9,446 nucleotides of DNA. Origin: Candidatus Zhuqueibacterota bacterium. Its GTDB lineage: Bacteria > Zhuqueibacterota > Zhuqueibacteria > Residuimicrobiales > Krinioviventaceae. Both the position numbers and the translations under genes were made by a program. The stretch spans positions 1-9,446 of the forward strand of contig RQOI01000120.1 of assembly GCA_003854995.1 (NCBI GenBank), read 5' to 3'. Of the stretch, positions 1 to 6,368 are shown piece after piece. How positions within the stretch are numbered: position 1 is the first letter of the stretch; each line of letters opens with the position of its first letter. The notes beneath the pieces are model-generated. The model was not told the DNA's origin. It saw only the letters and a program-made list of their open reading frames with translations, and did no database searches.

Positions 1-233
1 ATATAGCCCCATGATAAAAACCAATTTGAAAAATTGGGAGAGGAAAATAAAACGAATAAAATGGAAATAAGAAAAAATTAAATGGAATTTTTAGAAATAT
101 TTGGTAGAATTAAATGAATTAGAGAGGATCAGTGGTAAGTTTTAAGACTGTTGGAATTGGTAAACTTTTAAACCGTTGGTGACATGTTTGGGAGGTAAGG
201 TAGAAATTCTATAACTATAAGGAAAGGTGTGGT
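1..233. other. AT-rich, purine-biased gene-free stretch
   Basis: No open frame or RNA gene is recognisable here. Hand counts of successive 60-base lines give 17, 10 and 22 G+C, against 42/60 in a line of the fkp gene. One line is 40/60 purine on the plus strand, with short words such as AAATGGAA recurring. An imperfect direct repeat is visible: the 17-mer at 138-154 resembles the 16-mer at 164-179, both containing TTTTAA and ending in GTTGG. The composition changes sharply near 234, where the transposase remnant begins, so this is probably DNA of different origin or non-coding flank of a mobile element. I see no terminal inverted repeat that I can assign. Confidence 0.6.
16..38 (-). terminator. 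possible weak AT-rich intrinsic terminator
   Basis: CCAATTT (21-27) and AAATTGG (31-37) form a perfect 7-bp inverted repeat with a 3-nt loop. Read on the minus strand, the stem is followed by five T residues (16-20). The stem is AT-rich and therefore weak. No intact gene upstream on that strand is known to need it, except the broken transposase ending at 234. Confidence 0.25.
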
Positions 234-416
234 TCACCGAAGGGATACTTTGTAAGGATGATCAGAGATCCGTTTGATCACATCGCTGAGATAGACAAAA
301 GGCTCGACTTGCTGTAGTTTTGCATTGGCGACCAGTGTATAGATCGCAGCAGCCTGCTCGGCGCCGTGATGCGATCCGGCAAACAGATAATTCTTGCGGC
401 CCAGGGCAATCCGTGG
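234..416 (-). pseudogene. IS66-family transposase, C-terminal remnant
   Basis: The minus-strand frame ending with TGA at 234-236 encodes about 60 residues that match the C-terminal end of IS66-family DDE transposases. The landmarks are ALGRKNYLFAGS, then a block AAAIYTLVANAKL, then VEPFVYLSDVIKRISDHPYK. In intact members this block closes the catalytic domain and the protein ends with a short tail around ELLPHNW. Here the frame stops soon after DHPYK, so even the C-terminus is damaged. Everything upstream (the zinc-finger, the DDE Asp residues and the accessory genes of IS66) is missing. The frame stays open further to the right, through the antisense of the tRNA, but that part no longer looks like IS66. 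The break lies near 416-420. Function is lost; this is a scar of a former insertion. Confidence 0.75.
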
Positions 417-464
417 TGCACCCTCTGCTGGGAACCAATAACCAAAATCCCCTGCAAATTTGCT

Positions 465-493
465 TTGCATCTTTTCCCACATCTTTTTATCTT
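465..493 (+). promoter_or_regulatory. putative promoter of selC
   Basis: TTGCAT (465-470) and TATCTT (488-493) are separated by exactly 17 nt. The tRNA begins 13 nt after the -10-like hexamer, leaving room for a short leader. The match to the sigma70 consensus is partial (3/6 and 4/6), so this rests on spacing and position. Confidence 0.35.
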
Positions 494-506
494 TCACCGC
501 ATACCC

Positions 507-603
507 GGGAATGCATGGCGCCTGGTGGTGCCCGCGGTCTTCAAAACCGTCGTGAGGCAGTGATCCTGTCTTGGGTGGGTTCGATTCCCACACATTCCCG
601 CCA
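507..603 (+). tRNA. selC: selenocysteine tRNA, anticodon UCA, CCA encoded
   Basis: This 97-nt tRNA decodes UGA as selenocysteine. The anticodon loop CTTCAAA is at 539-545 with anticodon TCA at 541-543. The layout follows bacterial tRNA-Sec: an 8-nt acceptor arm (507-514 with 592-599), a 2-nt linker, a 6-bp D stem GGCGCC/GGTGCC (517-522 with 527-532, one G-T pair) with the 4-nt loop TGGT, and an anticodon stem at 534-538/546-550. The extra arm is long: 7 bp, 554-560 with 566-572. The T arm is GTGGG/CCCAC with loop TTCGATT at 580-586. G600 is the discriminator and CCA (601-603) is encoded. The eighth acceptor pair is a C514-A592 mismatch instead of a pair. Its presence implies SelA, SelB and SelD and at least one selenoprotein elsewhere in the genome; none of these lies in this window. 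Confidence 0.95.
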
Positions 604-605
604 GC

Positions 606-636
606 AAAGGTTTATGCGCAGTGCATAAACCTTTTT
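606..636 (+). terminator. intrinsic terminator after selC
   Basis: A perfect 12-bp stem, AAAGGTTTATGC (606-617) with GCATAAACCTTT (623-634), has a 5-nt loop and runs into TTTTT (632-636). It starts 3 nt after the encoded CCA. It should end the tRNA transcript. Because only 31 nt separate it from the next gene, read-through may be the way that gene is transcribed. Confidence 0.85.
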
Positions 637-667
637 CATTGCACGCTTTCGGGATGGCGAATCGTCG

Positions 668-1408
668 ATGGAAATACTAAATTACCCCCTGCTCTTTGGC
701 GTGGGCGTCCTGTCCGCTTTCATGAACGTCCTGGCCGGCGGCGGCTCCATCATCTCGATGCCGATCCTCATCTTTCTGGGACTGGACGGCGCTATGGCGA
801 ACGGCACCAATCGCCTGGCGATCTGCAGCCAGAATATTTTTGCAATTTTCTCCTTTCACGGCGAGGAGAAATATGACCTCCGCTCGGCTCTGTTCTATTC
901 TGCCTGGACATTGCCGGGCGCCATTGTCGGCGCCTTTTTTGCCGTGAACATCAAAGACCAGCTCTTTCACAAGGTGCTGGCCGTGGTCATGATCGCGGTG
1001 ATGCTCACCGTCCTGCTGCCGCCGGCGAGAGATCCAAAGGAGCTCGGCGCGCGCAAGAGCTGGCTCATCTATCCGGCACTGCTGGGCATCGGCTTTTACG
1101 GCGGCTTTATTCAGGCGGGCGTCGGTTTTTTGATCATGGCAGCGTTCACCCATATCCTGCGGTTCAGGCTCGTCAAGGTGAATATGGTCAAGGTGTTCAT
1201 CGTCTTCATCTATACGATCCCGGCGCTGCTCATTTTCATTCTTTCCGGACGCATTCAATACACCTATGCGATCGCGCTGGCGGCGGGCAATGCCCTCGGC
1301 GGATGGTGGTCGGCAAAACTGGCCATCGTCAAGGGCGAAAAATTCATCCGCCTCGTTCTCGTCCTTGTCGTCATCGCAATGTCGGTAAAACTGCTGGGTT
1401 TAATTTGA
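668..1408 (+). CDS. TauE/SafE-family (TSUP) membrane transporter
   Basis: The 246-residue protein is almost entirely hydrophobic helices and belongs to the sulfite exporter TauE/SafE family (DUF81), which moves small anions, often sulfur compounds, across the inner membrane. The family fold is two repeated halves. The first half carries AGGGSIISMP (23-32) followed by NGTNRLA (45-51); the second carries the matching glycine-rich GFYGGFIQAGVG (142-153). A charged loop (residues 119-132) divides the halves. Length is normal for the family. The ATG at 668 has only a weak, distant purine-rich stretch ahead of it (651-654). No alternative in-frame start looks better. It follows selC and its terminator by 31 nt, and the next gene starts 10 nt after its stop, so the two proteins are probably made together. 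Substrate cannot be read from sequence; a selenium oxyanion is an appealing but unproven possibility because of the neighbour. Confidence 0.85.
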   Translation: MEILNYPLLFGVGVLSAFMNVLAGGGSIISMPILIFLGLDGAMANGTNRLAICSQNIFAIFSFHGEEKYDLRSALFYSAWTLPGAIVGAFFAVNIKDQLFHKVLAVVMIAVMLTVLLPPARDPKELGARKSWLIYPALLGIGFYGGFIQAGVGFLIMAAFTHILRFRLVKVNMVKVFIVFIYTIPALLIFILSGRIQYTYAIALAAGNALGGWWSAKLAIVKGEKFIRLVLVLVVIAMSVKLLGLI

Positions 1409-1418
1409 GGAGAGTCAT

Positions 1419-1958
1419 GTGGAACTAGTCGGACTCGTCAGCGCCATTCTGCTGGCGCTGGCCATGGGGATCATCGTGCGGCGAGCTTTCCCGTATCGCC
1501 ACAACATACCCCTCTATCGCGTCATCCGCGGCAGATTCAGAAGAAAGAAAGCGGCGCCGGAAGAGCCGTCCCAACGCATGTTCGTCGCCATTCGACGCCT
1601 GCCAGAAGGCCGCAAAGCCATGCTGAATCTGGAAGATGAAGAGTATGAGGCGAGAAAAAGGGCCGTCCTGGGGCTGCTGAACGACCTTGTGGGGGAGTGG
1701 TCGACGGCCGCGACATTCAAATGGGGATTTCACGGCTCTGAATACGGCCTGCCGTCGAGCAATGAGGAGAGCTGGGTGCTGTTCGCCACTTTTGTCGTGG
1801 CCGATCATGAGGCCTATCGGCAATGCCTCAATATCATGCAGGGGGATAAATATATGCCGCTGCGAAAACAGTGCGACATCCGGCTGCTCTACGGCGAAAA
1901 GATGGCCGCGCTGCCGCTACATACGATCGAGCTCTTTCGCCAGACCTTTGGCAAGTGA
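1419..1958 (+). CDS. unrecognised membrane-anchored protein
   Basis: I do not recognise this 179-residue protein. Residues 3-20 form one hydrophobic helix at the very N-terminus, followed by a strongly basic stretch (RRAFPYRHN, then RGRFRRKK at 37-44), so the chain is probably anchored in the inner membrane with the rest in the cytoplasm. Residues 52-179 look like a compact mixed alpha/beta domain; no metal-binding or catalytic signature is visible. The start is GTG at 1419, because GGAG at 1409-1412 lies 6 nt ahead. The overlapping ATG at 1417 is in another frame and reaches a stop after three codons. The gene follows the TauE/SafE gene by 10 nt and its SD touches that gene's stop codon, which indicates coupled translation. 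A joint role with the transporter is an inference from context only. Confidence 0.7.
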   Translation: MELVGLVSAILLALAMGIIVRRAFPYRHNIPLYRVIRGRFRRKKAAPEEPSQRMFVAIRRLPEGRKAMLNLEDEEYEARKRAVLGLLNDLVGEWSTAATFKWGFHGSEYGLPSSNEESWVLFATFVVADHEAYRQCLNIMQGDKYMPLRKQCDIRLLYGEKMAALPLHTIELFRQTFGK

Positions 1959-1970
1959 CAGGCGCCCGGG

Positions 1971-2273
1971 TCACTCTTCGGGTTGCGCCTTTTTGAACAG
2001 ATCCGCCAACTTTTGCCGCGCGTCCGTCGCTCGCCCAGTGCCCGTGACCTTGTTGGCAGCCGCCGGGGTAAAATATTCGCAAAAATTGGCCAGCGCTTTA
2101 TCATTGACCCGCTCGGCCTGCGGCTCGTGACACTCTTTCCACGCCAGCGGATCGTACAGCTGGCAGTTCAGGCAACAGCGCAAATAAGCGCCGCAGACCA
2201 GACAGGTGTCCTGCCGGAAGATCTTGCGGCCCGGCTCCAAAACCAGTTCATCGCCACAGTTGTGACACTTCAT
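1971..2273 (-). CDS. small cysteine-rich zinc-ribbon-like protein
   Basis: The 100-residue product starts MKCHNCGDEL and holds nine cysteines. CxxC pairs sit at 3/6, 24/27 and 34/37, with further cysteines at 33, 48 and 65 and a histidine at 49. The first two pairs are spaced as in a zinc ribbon. The middle carries CCLNCQLYDPLAWKECHEP and then NFCEYF, a pattern I associate with short conserved hypothetical proteins of delta-proteobacteria and related phyla; no function is known to me. The last 30 residues are charged and probably a flexible tail. The ATG at 2273 is supported by a perfect AAGGAG (2280-2285) 6 nt upstream. It converges with the membrane-anchored gene, the stops being 12 bp apart with no clear bidirectional terminator between them. 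Confidence 0.8.
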   Translation of the reverse strand: MKCHNCGDELVLEPGRKIFRQDTCLVCGAYLRCCLNCQLYDPLAWKECHEPQAERVNDKALANFCEYFTPAAANKVTGTGRATDARQKLADLFKKAQPEE

Positions 2274-2304
2274 GCATCGCTCCTTCCAGTTCCTGCACCG
2301 CTAT

Positions 2305-2333
2305 AAGATAAAATGTTTCTCCCTGAAAGGCAA
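2305..2333 (-). promoter_or_regulatory. putative promoter of the zinc-ribbon gene
   Basis: On the minus strand TTGCCT (2328-2333) and TATCTT (2305-2310) are 17 nt apart and about 30 nt ahead of the start codon. The -10 hexamer is identical to the one proposed for selC. The -35 box begins right after the T-tract of the upstream terminator, so this gene would be an independent unit. Confidence 0.4.
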
Positions 2334-2368
2334 TAAAAAAGGTCCGCCACCTGCCGGTGACGGACCTT
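2334..2368 (-). terminator. intrinsic terminator of the acetyltransferase gene
   Basis: AAGGTCCG (2339-2346) pairs with CGGACCTT (2361-2368), then after one C-A mismatch CACC (2348-2351) pairs with GGTG (2356-2359) around the loop TGCC. In the minus direction the stem runs straight into six T residues (complement of 2335-2340). It lies 23 nt past the stop of the acetyltransferase gene, so it ends that transcript. On the plus strand no T-tract follows. Confidence 0.88.
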
Positions 2369-2391
2369 GTTCAGTTGAGGTCGGGTCTGGT

Positions 2392-3108
2392 CTAATCTAT
2401 GAACATCCCCATCCTCAACAAGTCATGAAATTTATTGTCGAAATAGACCTCGTTTCTCAGAATGCCCTCCACCTGAAATCCAAGCTCTTCATTTAGCTTG
2501 ATGTTGCGAATATTACTGTTGAGTGTGCTTAGATATATCTTTTTCAGCCCGAGTGTCTGGATGCCATACTGAATCCACAATTGCGTTGCTTCCTTGGCAT
2601 AACCCATCGCACGCTTTGCGGGATCGCCAATGATTTTTCGCAGTTCGGCGCGATGTTGCTGGGGATTGTGATTACAGTAGGCGACAGCCCCGATCGGATT
2701 GTCATCCTTCAACGTGATGATTCCCATCAGACAGGACTTGTCATCGACGAACTTTTCAAGTTCAACGGATTTGGCCGTTACTCTGGAAAGCAAAAAATGG
2801 CGGCCATCATCATCCTGGAGCCAGGACTGCATGACTTTTGCATCTGCTGGTTGAAAGCTCCGGATGCGCAGCCGCTCACTCTCCAGAGGTAATACCTTGG
2901 CGCTGACACTTTCGTCAATTTTGACAGATTCGATCCAGCGACCATTCGCTTCGAACGATTTGCTGTTTGACATCGCCATATCGAGAAGAAAATTGACAAA
3001 ACGAAGATAATCGATCTTCCTAAAGCCATATTTGATCGATTCTTTGAAAAATGTGCGAGCCAAAGCCTCCAAAGTTCTGTCCTGTATGGTTGATTCATTG
3101 ACTCCCAT
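2392..3108 (-). CDS. GNAT-family N-acetyltransferase with N-terminal helical extension
   Basis: This 238-residue protein probably moves an acetyl group from acetyl-CoA to an amine. The GNAT domain covers about residues 79-238 and is of the RimJ/RimL type: it starts ERLRIRSFQPADA, has PIGAVAY (138-144), the acetyl-CoA loop KRAMGYAKEA (165-174) fitting R-x-x-G-x-A, and ends with the usual NIRNIKLNEELGFQVEGILRN. Residues 1-75 are an added, mostly helical piece (around FFKESIKYGFRKIDYLRF) that ordinary members lack. I chose ATG 3108, because GGAG at 3118-3121 is 8 nt ahead; a GTG at 3117 would overlap that SD. The base composition stands out: one line of the gene is 24/60 G+C against 42/60 in fkp, suggesting recent transfer. 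Substrate unknown; an amino sugar of surface polysaccharide is possible given the neighbours. Confidence 0.85.
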   Translation of the reverse strand: MGVNESTIQDRTLEALARTFFKESIKYGFRKIDYLRFVNFLLDMAMSNSKSFEANGRWIESVKIDESVSAKVLPLESERLRIRSFQPADAKVMQSWLQDDDGRHFLLSRVTAKSVELEKFVDDKSCLMGIITLKDDNPIGAVAYCNHNPQQHRAELRKIIGDPAKRAMGYAKEATQLWIQYGIQTLGLKKIYLSTLNSNIRNIKLNEELGFQVEGILRNEVYFDNKFHDLLRMGMFID

Positions 3109-3221
3109 GCGAAACACTCCACATACGTATTATTCTACGACATTTAAATTCCTGAAGAATGCCTCGGCTGCACTATTTCAACAAAATTCTTTTAGGTGAA
3201 ATCGCGGCTCGAGTAACAACA

Positions 3222-6080
3222 TCAGAGGACGCACATTTTCATGCCGCCGGCATCGATATCAAAATCAAAAAAGCGCGCCCGGTCATTTGGCGGATGGCCT
3301 GTCAGTTCGTCGCGGATGGCCTGCGCTGCCTGGCCGTCTTTGGCGCAGATGAATAGAAAACCGCCGCCGCCGGCGCCGAGCAGCTTGGCGCCATGCATAT
3401 AGTCATCGATGCGCGCCAGCATCGCTTCGATGGCGTCGGTCGTCTGGCCCGCATCCAGCGTCTTGTTCAGCGTCCAGGCGAGTCGTATTTTTCTGCCAAA
3501 AGCCTCGAGCCGACGATGGTCGAGGTCGTCTTTCATCTCTGCCGCCAGGGCAGCCAGTTGCTCCAGCGCAGCCAGGGCCTCGGCGTCCCGCTGCAGATAG
3601 CGACCCACGACGTGCCGCAGCAGGTTTTTCGCCATGCGGCGAATGCCGGTGTAATAGAGGAGAAAGGAATCGCGGATCTCCGCGTCCGGCGTGGTCAGGC
3701 TCGTCCAGGCGATGGTTGGCGTCTGATCATGACCGGCTTTTGTCGCAATTAATTTCACGCCGCCGGCGACGCCGCCGATCTGGTCCTGCCAGCCACCGCC
3801 GGTGGTCATCAGCTGCTCCAGATTGCTGGTCCTGGCATAGAGCTCGTCGCGGGAGATGTTCTTGCCCAGCAGGCGCGACAACGTGGCAATGAGTCCGGCG
3901 CCGAGGATGCTGGATGTGCCCAATCCCGAGCCGGCGGGCAGGGCGCTGAACAGGGTCAGGTCAATGCCGCCGCCCATTTTTTTCAGCATCTGCTGCAGAT
4001 CCGCGCCCGGCGCCACACCAGCGGCATAAAAGGCGGCTTTTGGCAGCGACAACCAGTCGGTAGGATCGCTGTGCGTCGCCAGTTCGGCAGCGCTCTTGAT
4101 GGTCGTGCGGCGACCCAGGTCGATCGAGTTGACGCCGATGACAAAGTCATTTGGCAAGATCTTGCCGATGACCTGAATGGGATACTGGCCATTGAGCGTC
4201 ACAGAGGCGTTCAGCACGCAGCCGCCGCGCTCGAGACAGATCGGCGGCGTATCGGTCCAGCCGCCGGCGAAATCGAGGCGCGCCGGCAGCATGGTCCAGA
4301 CGACCTCATCGGAGCGGATGCCGAAATTCAACGACGGGCCGGCTTCAGCGCGCAGACCGCCCGCCACTGCGCGCCGAATCGAGGAAAACGCCAGATCGTA
4401 ATAGCGTTCGGCCTGCGGCGCATGATCGCTGCAGAGCTGGGCGAGCCAGAACTGCAGACGGGCGATGTCGTTCGCAGCACAGGACGATTTGCTCATATAG
4501 GATTCTATCTGTTCGCGCGCCCGCTGTCGATCCTCATCCGTGCGCAAGAGCGCCTGCAGAGAAGAAAAGCTGAATTCTCTGCGCGCCAACTGGTCGCCCA
4601 GAGTTATAAACTGATAGTGCCGTTCGAGACCGGCATGCTGTTCGAGCAGACGATGCTGATCGACGTCGAGCAGGATCTCCTGCATCGAGGAGCGTTCCGC
4701 CTGCCGCCACGCTGCGAGGTCTCCCTCACCCTGCAGGGTCAGGGCGATCTCGATCGCCCGGCGCACCGAACTCGAACGCGGAAAAAGTCGCGCTGTCCAT
4801 ATGTCCGTCTCGCCCTTCGCAAGCCCGGTCTCTTCTGCACTGATCCCTCGAGCCGCCAAAAACGAGGCCAATGGCGCGTTCAAAAAGGTGGCGTCCGCGC
4901 CCTTGAACGGGTCATTTATGCCATAGAGGACCGCGACCCAATCGCCGTCAATGAGCGGCAAAACAGTCAGACAGATGCCCGCGCGCAGATGTATCGCCGG
5001 CGAGCCGGCCGGGATATTGGTCAGGATATTCTGGCCCTCGAGCCGCACATCGTTTTCAATGAGACAGCCTTCGATCAGACACGGCTTGGTCGCCGACAGT
5101 CGCCTGGCAGTGAAAACTGAATTGTACACCCAGATCGATTTCAGCTCCGGCAAGGCCGCCGCATTGGAGCGGGTCGAGTTGCTGAAATGATAGTGCGCTG
5201 CCGCGTGCGTCAGGGTGTAGAAATTTTGCAGCAGCTCCAGGCTCCGGCCGACATGGTAAAAGCCGCAATAGGGCAGACAATTGACGAACAGCGACACTTT
5301 TCGCAGACAGCCCGCGTCCGGGATGTCCATCTTGCCGTGCACGGCGTACACGATTTCATGATAGAGATTGTAATTGATCGCGCCTTGCTGCGCTGCGGCG
5401 ATCAACCTCTCGCACGCCAAAAACGCCCTGACCGCATCCGGTGCGAGATGCAGGATGCCGGTGTCGATCCAGATTCGCTGCAACTCGACGCCATCCTGAT
5501 CGCGTAGCTCGGTCAGGCTCGGTTTCTGCAGGACGTTTGCCAGCGGGACAAAGCCTGTCCTGACCTCAGCCGGGACATAGACGCCAAAGTGGACGGCCTG
5601 CGCCGCCTCTTCCGGAAAAGCGACGCCGGTGATGCCGACGGGCGAAAAGTCGATGAAAGAGGGATCAAAATTGAGCAGCACATCACCGCTGGCGACGATG
5701 ACCTGGCCGCCAACTGGATTTGGCAGCTGCGCATGGTTCGCGAGCATGACGTCGAACAGGGTGCGATGCTCTTCTGTCGGCAGCGGCATAAAGATCTTGC
5801 CAATGGCCGAATAGGCCGGCAATCGCCGACTGTCGCCGCCGCTGTGCAGAATGAGCACCCGCTTGTCGTACAGCGATTCGCCGAATTCGGCATAGAGGGC
5901 ATGCAGCACCAGAAACGTGCTGCCGCCCGAGCCGATCCGTTTGCCATCTGGATCGGCAAAGATCCTGAACGCGGTGGCGGAATGATCTTGTCGCCGCCAG
6001 TCGAGCTGAATCGCATAACCGCGCGCCTGCCCTTCGTTGGCCGCGGTCAGTACGCAAATATCGAACGGTGTGGATGCCAC
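3222..6080 (-). CDS. fkp: bifunctional L-fucokinase / GDP-L-fucose pyrophosphorylase
   Basis: The 952-residue enzyme salvages free L-fucose in the cytosol: ATP phosphorylates fucose at C1, then GTP and fucose-1-phosphate give GDP-L-fucose. The N-terminal half is the pyrophosphorylase, with GSGGST (50-55), HSGGDSRRLPAYSAIGK (79-95), SGDVL (131-135) and WIDTGIL (204-210); residues 315-380 look like a beta-helix. A helical linker (about 430-590) leads to a GHMP sugar kinase with PARLDFAGGWTDTPP (599-613), the ATP loop LPAGSGLGTSS (714-724), GGGWQDQIGG (761-770) and GAGGGGFLF (902-910). All motifs are intact and the length equals that of Bacteroides Fkp and plant FKGP. The start is GTG 6080, with GAGGG 7 nt ahead; an ATG at 6085 is out of frame. 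The gene lies 319 nt downstream of the Wzi-like gene in the same direction, which ties GDP-fucose supply to the exopolysaccharide cluster. I see no strong terminator after it. Confidence 0.93.
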   Translation of the reverse strand: MASTPFDICVLTAANEGQARGYAIQLDWRRQDHSATAFRIFADPDGKRIGSGGSTFLVLHALYAEFGESLYDKRVLILHSGGDSRRLPAYSAIGKIFMPLPTEEHRTLFDVMLANHAQLPNPVGGQVIVASGDVLLNFDPSFIDFSPVGITGVAFPEEAAQAVHFGVYVPAEVRTGFVPLANVLQKPSLTELRDQDGVELQRIWIDTGILHLAPDAVRAFLACERLIAAAQQGAINYNLYHEIVYAVHGKMDIPDAGCLRKVSLFVNCLPYCGFYHVGRSLELLQNFYTLTHAAAHYHFSNSTRSNAAALPELKSIWVYNSVFTARRLSATKPCLIEGCLIENDVRLEGQNILTNIPAGSPAIHLRAGICLTVLPLIDGDWVAVLYGINDPFKGADATFLNAPLASFLAARGISAEETGLAKGETDIWTARLFPRSSSVRRAIEIALTLQGEGDLAAWRQAERSSMQEILLDVDQHRLLEQHAGLERHYQFITLGDQLARREFSFSSLQALLRTDEDRQRAREQIESYMSKSSCAANDIARLQFWLAQLCSDHAPQAERYYDLAFSSIRRAVAGGLRAEAGPSLNFGIRSDEVVWTMLPARLDFAGGWTDTPPICLERGGCVLNASVTLNGQYPIQVIGKILPNDFVIGVNSIDLGRRTTIKSAAELATHSDPTDWLSLPKAAFYAAGVAPGADLQQMLKKMGGGIDLTLFSALPAGSGLGTSSILGAGLIATLSRLLGKNISRDELYARTSNLEQLMTTGGGWQDQIGGVAGGVKLIATKAGHDQTPTIAWTSLTTPDAEIRDSFLLYYTGIRRMAKNLLRHVVGRYLQRDAEALAALEQLAALAAEMKDDLDHRRLEAFGRKIRLAWTLNKTLDAGQTTDAIEAMLARIDDYMHGAKLLGAGGGGFLFICAKDGQAAQAIRDELTGHPPNDRARFFDFDIDAGGMKMCVL

Positions 6081-6105
6081 GTCATCGCCCTCTGGTTATT
6101 CGCAT
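6081..6105. repeat. 25-bp direct repeat, copy A (carries fkp ribosome-binding region)
   Basis: These 25 bases recur without a mismatch at 6369-6393. Plus-strand landmarks are CATCGCCCTC and TGGTTATTCG. Copy A directly abuts the GTG of fkp, so its minus-strand AGAGGG serves as the SD sequence. Both copies also contain a tiny minus-strand frame MRITRGR ending in TGA; in copy A this stop is 1 nt before the fkp GTG. No SD precedes this tiny frame, so translation is doubtful. Confidence 0.95.
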
Positions 6106-6257
6106 GTGATAACATTTTTTTATGACCACTCGGCAGATCTCGTATCTTGTTTAAGGTTCTTCTAATTCAGATTACGATCGCCCTGGATGTCCATCCTGGG
6201 CGGGAAATAATGGGGGACATTCGTCCCATGCGGGACATTTGTCCCCATCGGACGAAT

Positions 6258-6304
6258 GTCCTCAATCATTGACCGTCCGGCACGAATGTGCCGAACGATC
6301 AGGG
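6258..6304. repeat. spacer repeat unit 1 (47 bp)
   Basis: This unit runs from GTCCTCAATCATTGACCGTC through CACGAATGTGCCG to GATCAGGG. It encloses the long stem at 6270-6301. On the minus strand the two arms TGATCGTTCGGCAC and GTGCCGGACGGTCA pair at all 14 positions, with two G-U wobbles; on the plus strand the same positions are C-A mismatches. Confidence 0.85.
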
Positions 6305-6367
6305 GTCCTCATCCATTGACCGTCCGGTACGTCCCGTCAGGGGCACGAATGTGCCGAACGATCAGGG
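6305..6367. repeat. spacer repeat unit 2 (63 bp, with 16-nt insertion)
   Basis: This is a second copy of unit 1. Its first 23 bases differ from unit 1 by two bases and its last 24 are identical. An extra TACGTCCCGTCAGGGG (6328-6343) sits between the halves, leaving only the apical 5-bp stem GGCAC/GTGCC (6342-6355) in its normal context. It abuts copy B of the 25-bp repeat one base later. Confidence 0.85.
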
Positions 6368-6368
6368 A

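Larger units (their letters stand above)
6179..6367. repeat. array of short inverted repeats in the wzi-fkp spacer
   Basis: The 319-nt spacer between the Wzi-like gene and fkp has no gene but holds a run of hairpins. (1) 6179-6202: CGCCC-T-GGATG around TC, mirrored. (2) 6214-6227: GGGAC-ATTC-GTCCC. (3) 6232-6245: GGGACA-TT-TGTCCC. (4) 6250-6261: GGACGAATGTCC, an exact inverted copy of 6215-6226. (5) 6270-6301: a 14-bp stem with loop GAAT (ATTC on minus). (6) 6342-6355: GGCAC-GAAT-GTGCC. Hairpins 5 and 6 belong to two direct-repeat units. The 26-mer at 6279-6304 equals 6342-6367, and the block at 6258-6280 nearly equals 6305-6327 (two mismatches). The second unit differs by a 16-nt insertion at 6328-6343 that splits its stem. 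The spacing is irregular and no cas gene is present, so it is not a CRISPR array. Roles as RNA structures, operators or a mobile repeat are all open. Confidence 0.85.

Noticed and set aside
195..233. IS66 terminal inverted repeat beginning with GTAAGG at 195 (or GTAAGT at 136)
   Set aside because: Only the first few bases resemble an IS66 end, and there is no partner end in the window to test pairing or target duplication.
580..603. Attachment-site duplication of the tRNA 3' end
   Set aside because: I found no second copy of the T-arm/acceptor sequence elsewhere in the window and no integrase gene.
677..1258. Minus-strand open frame opposite the TauE/SafE gene
   Set aside because: The translation is dominated by Asp, Glu, His and Gln without structure, the usual antisense image of a hydrophobic protein; the plus-strand frame has clear family motifs.
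1406..1408. In-frame TGA codons as selenocysteine sites because selC is present
   Set aside because: The TGA stops of the TauE/SafE, membrane-anchored, zinc-ribbon and fkp genes fall at the expected protein ends, with no continuing homologous frame; no SECIS-like hairpin was seen directly after them.
4071..5120. Long plus-strand open frame (349 codons) inside fkp
   Set aside because: It is antisense to the fully conserved fkp reading frame; the translation is rich in Arg and Gln with no family motif, as expected of a shadow in GC-rich DNA.
6179..6367. CRISPR array
   Set aside because: Units differ in length (47 and 63 bp), there are only two direct-repeat copies, no uniform spacers and no cas gene.
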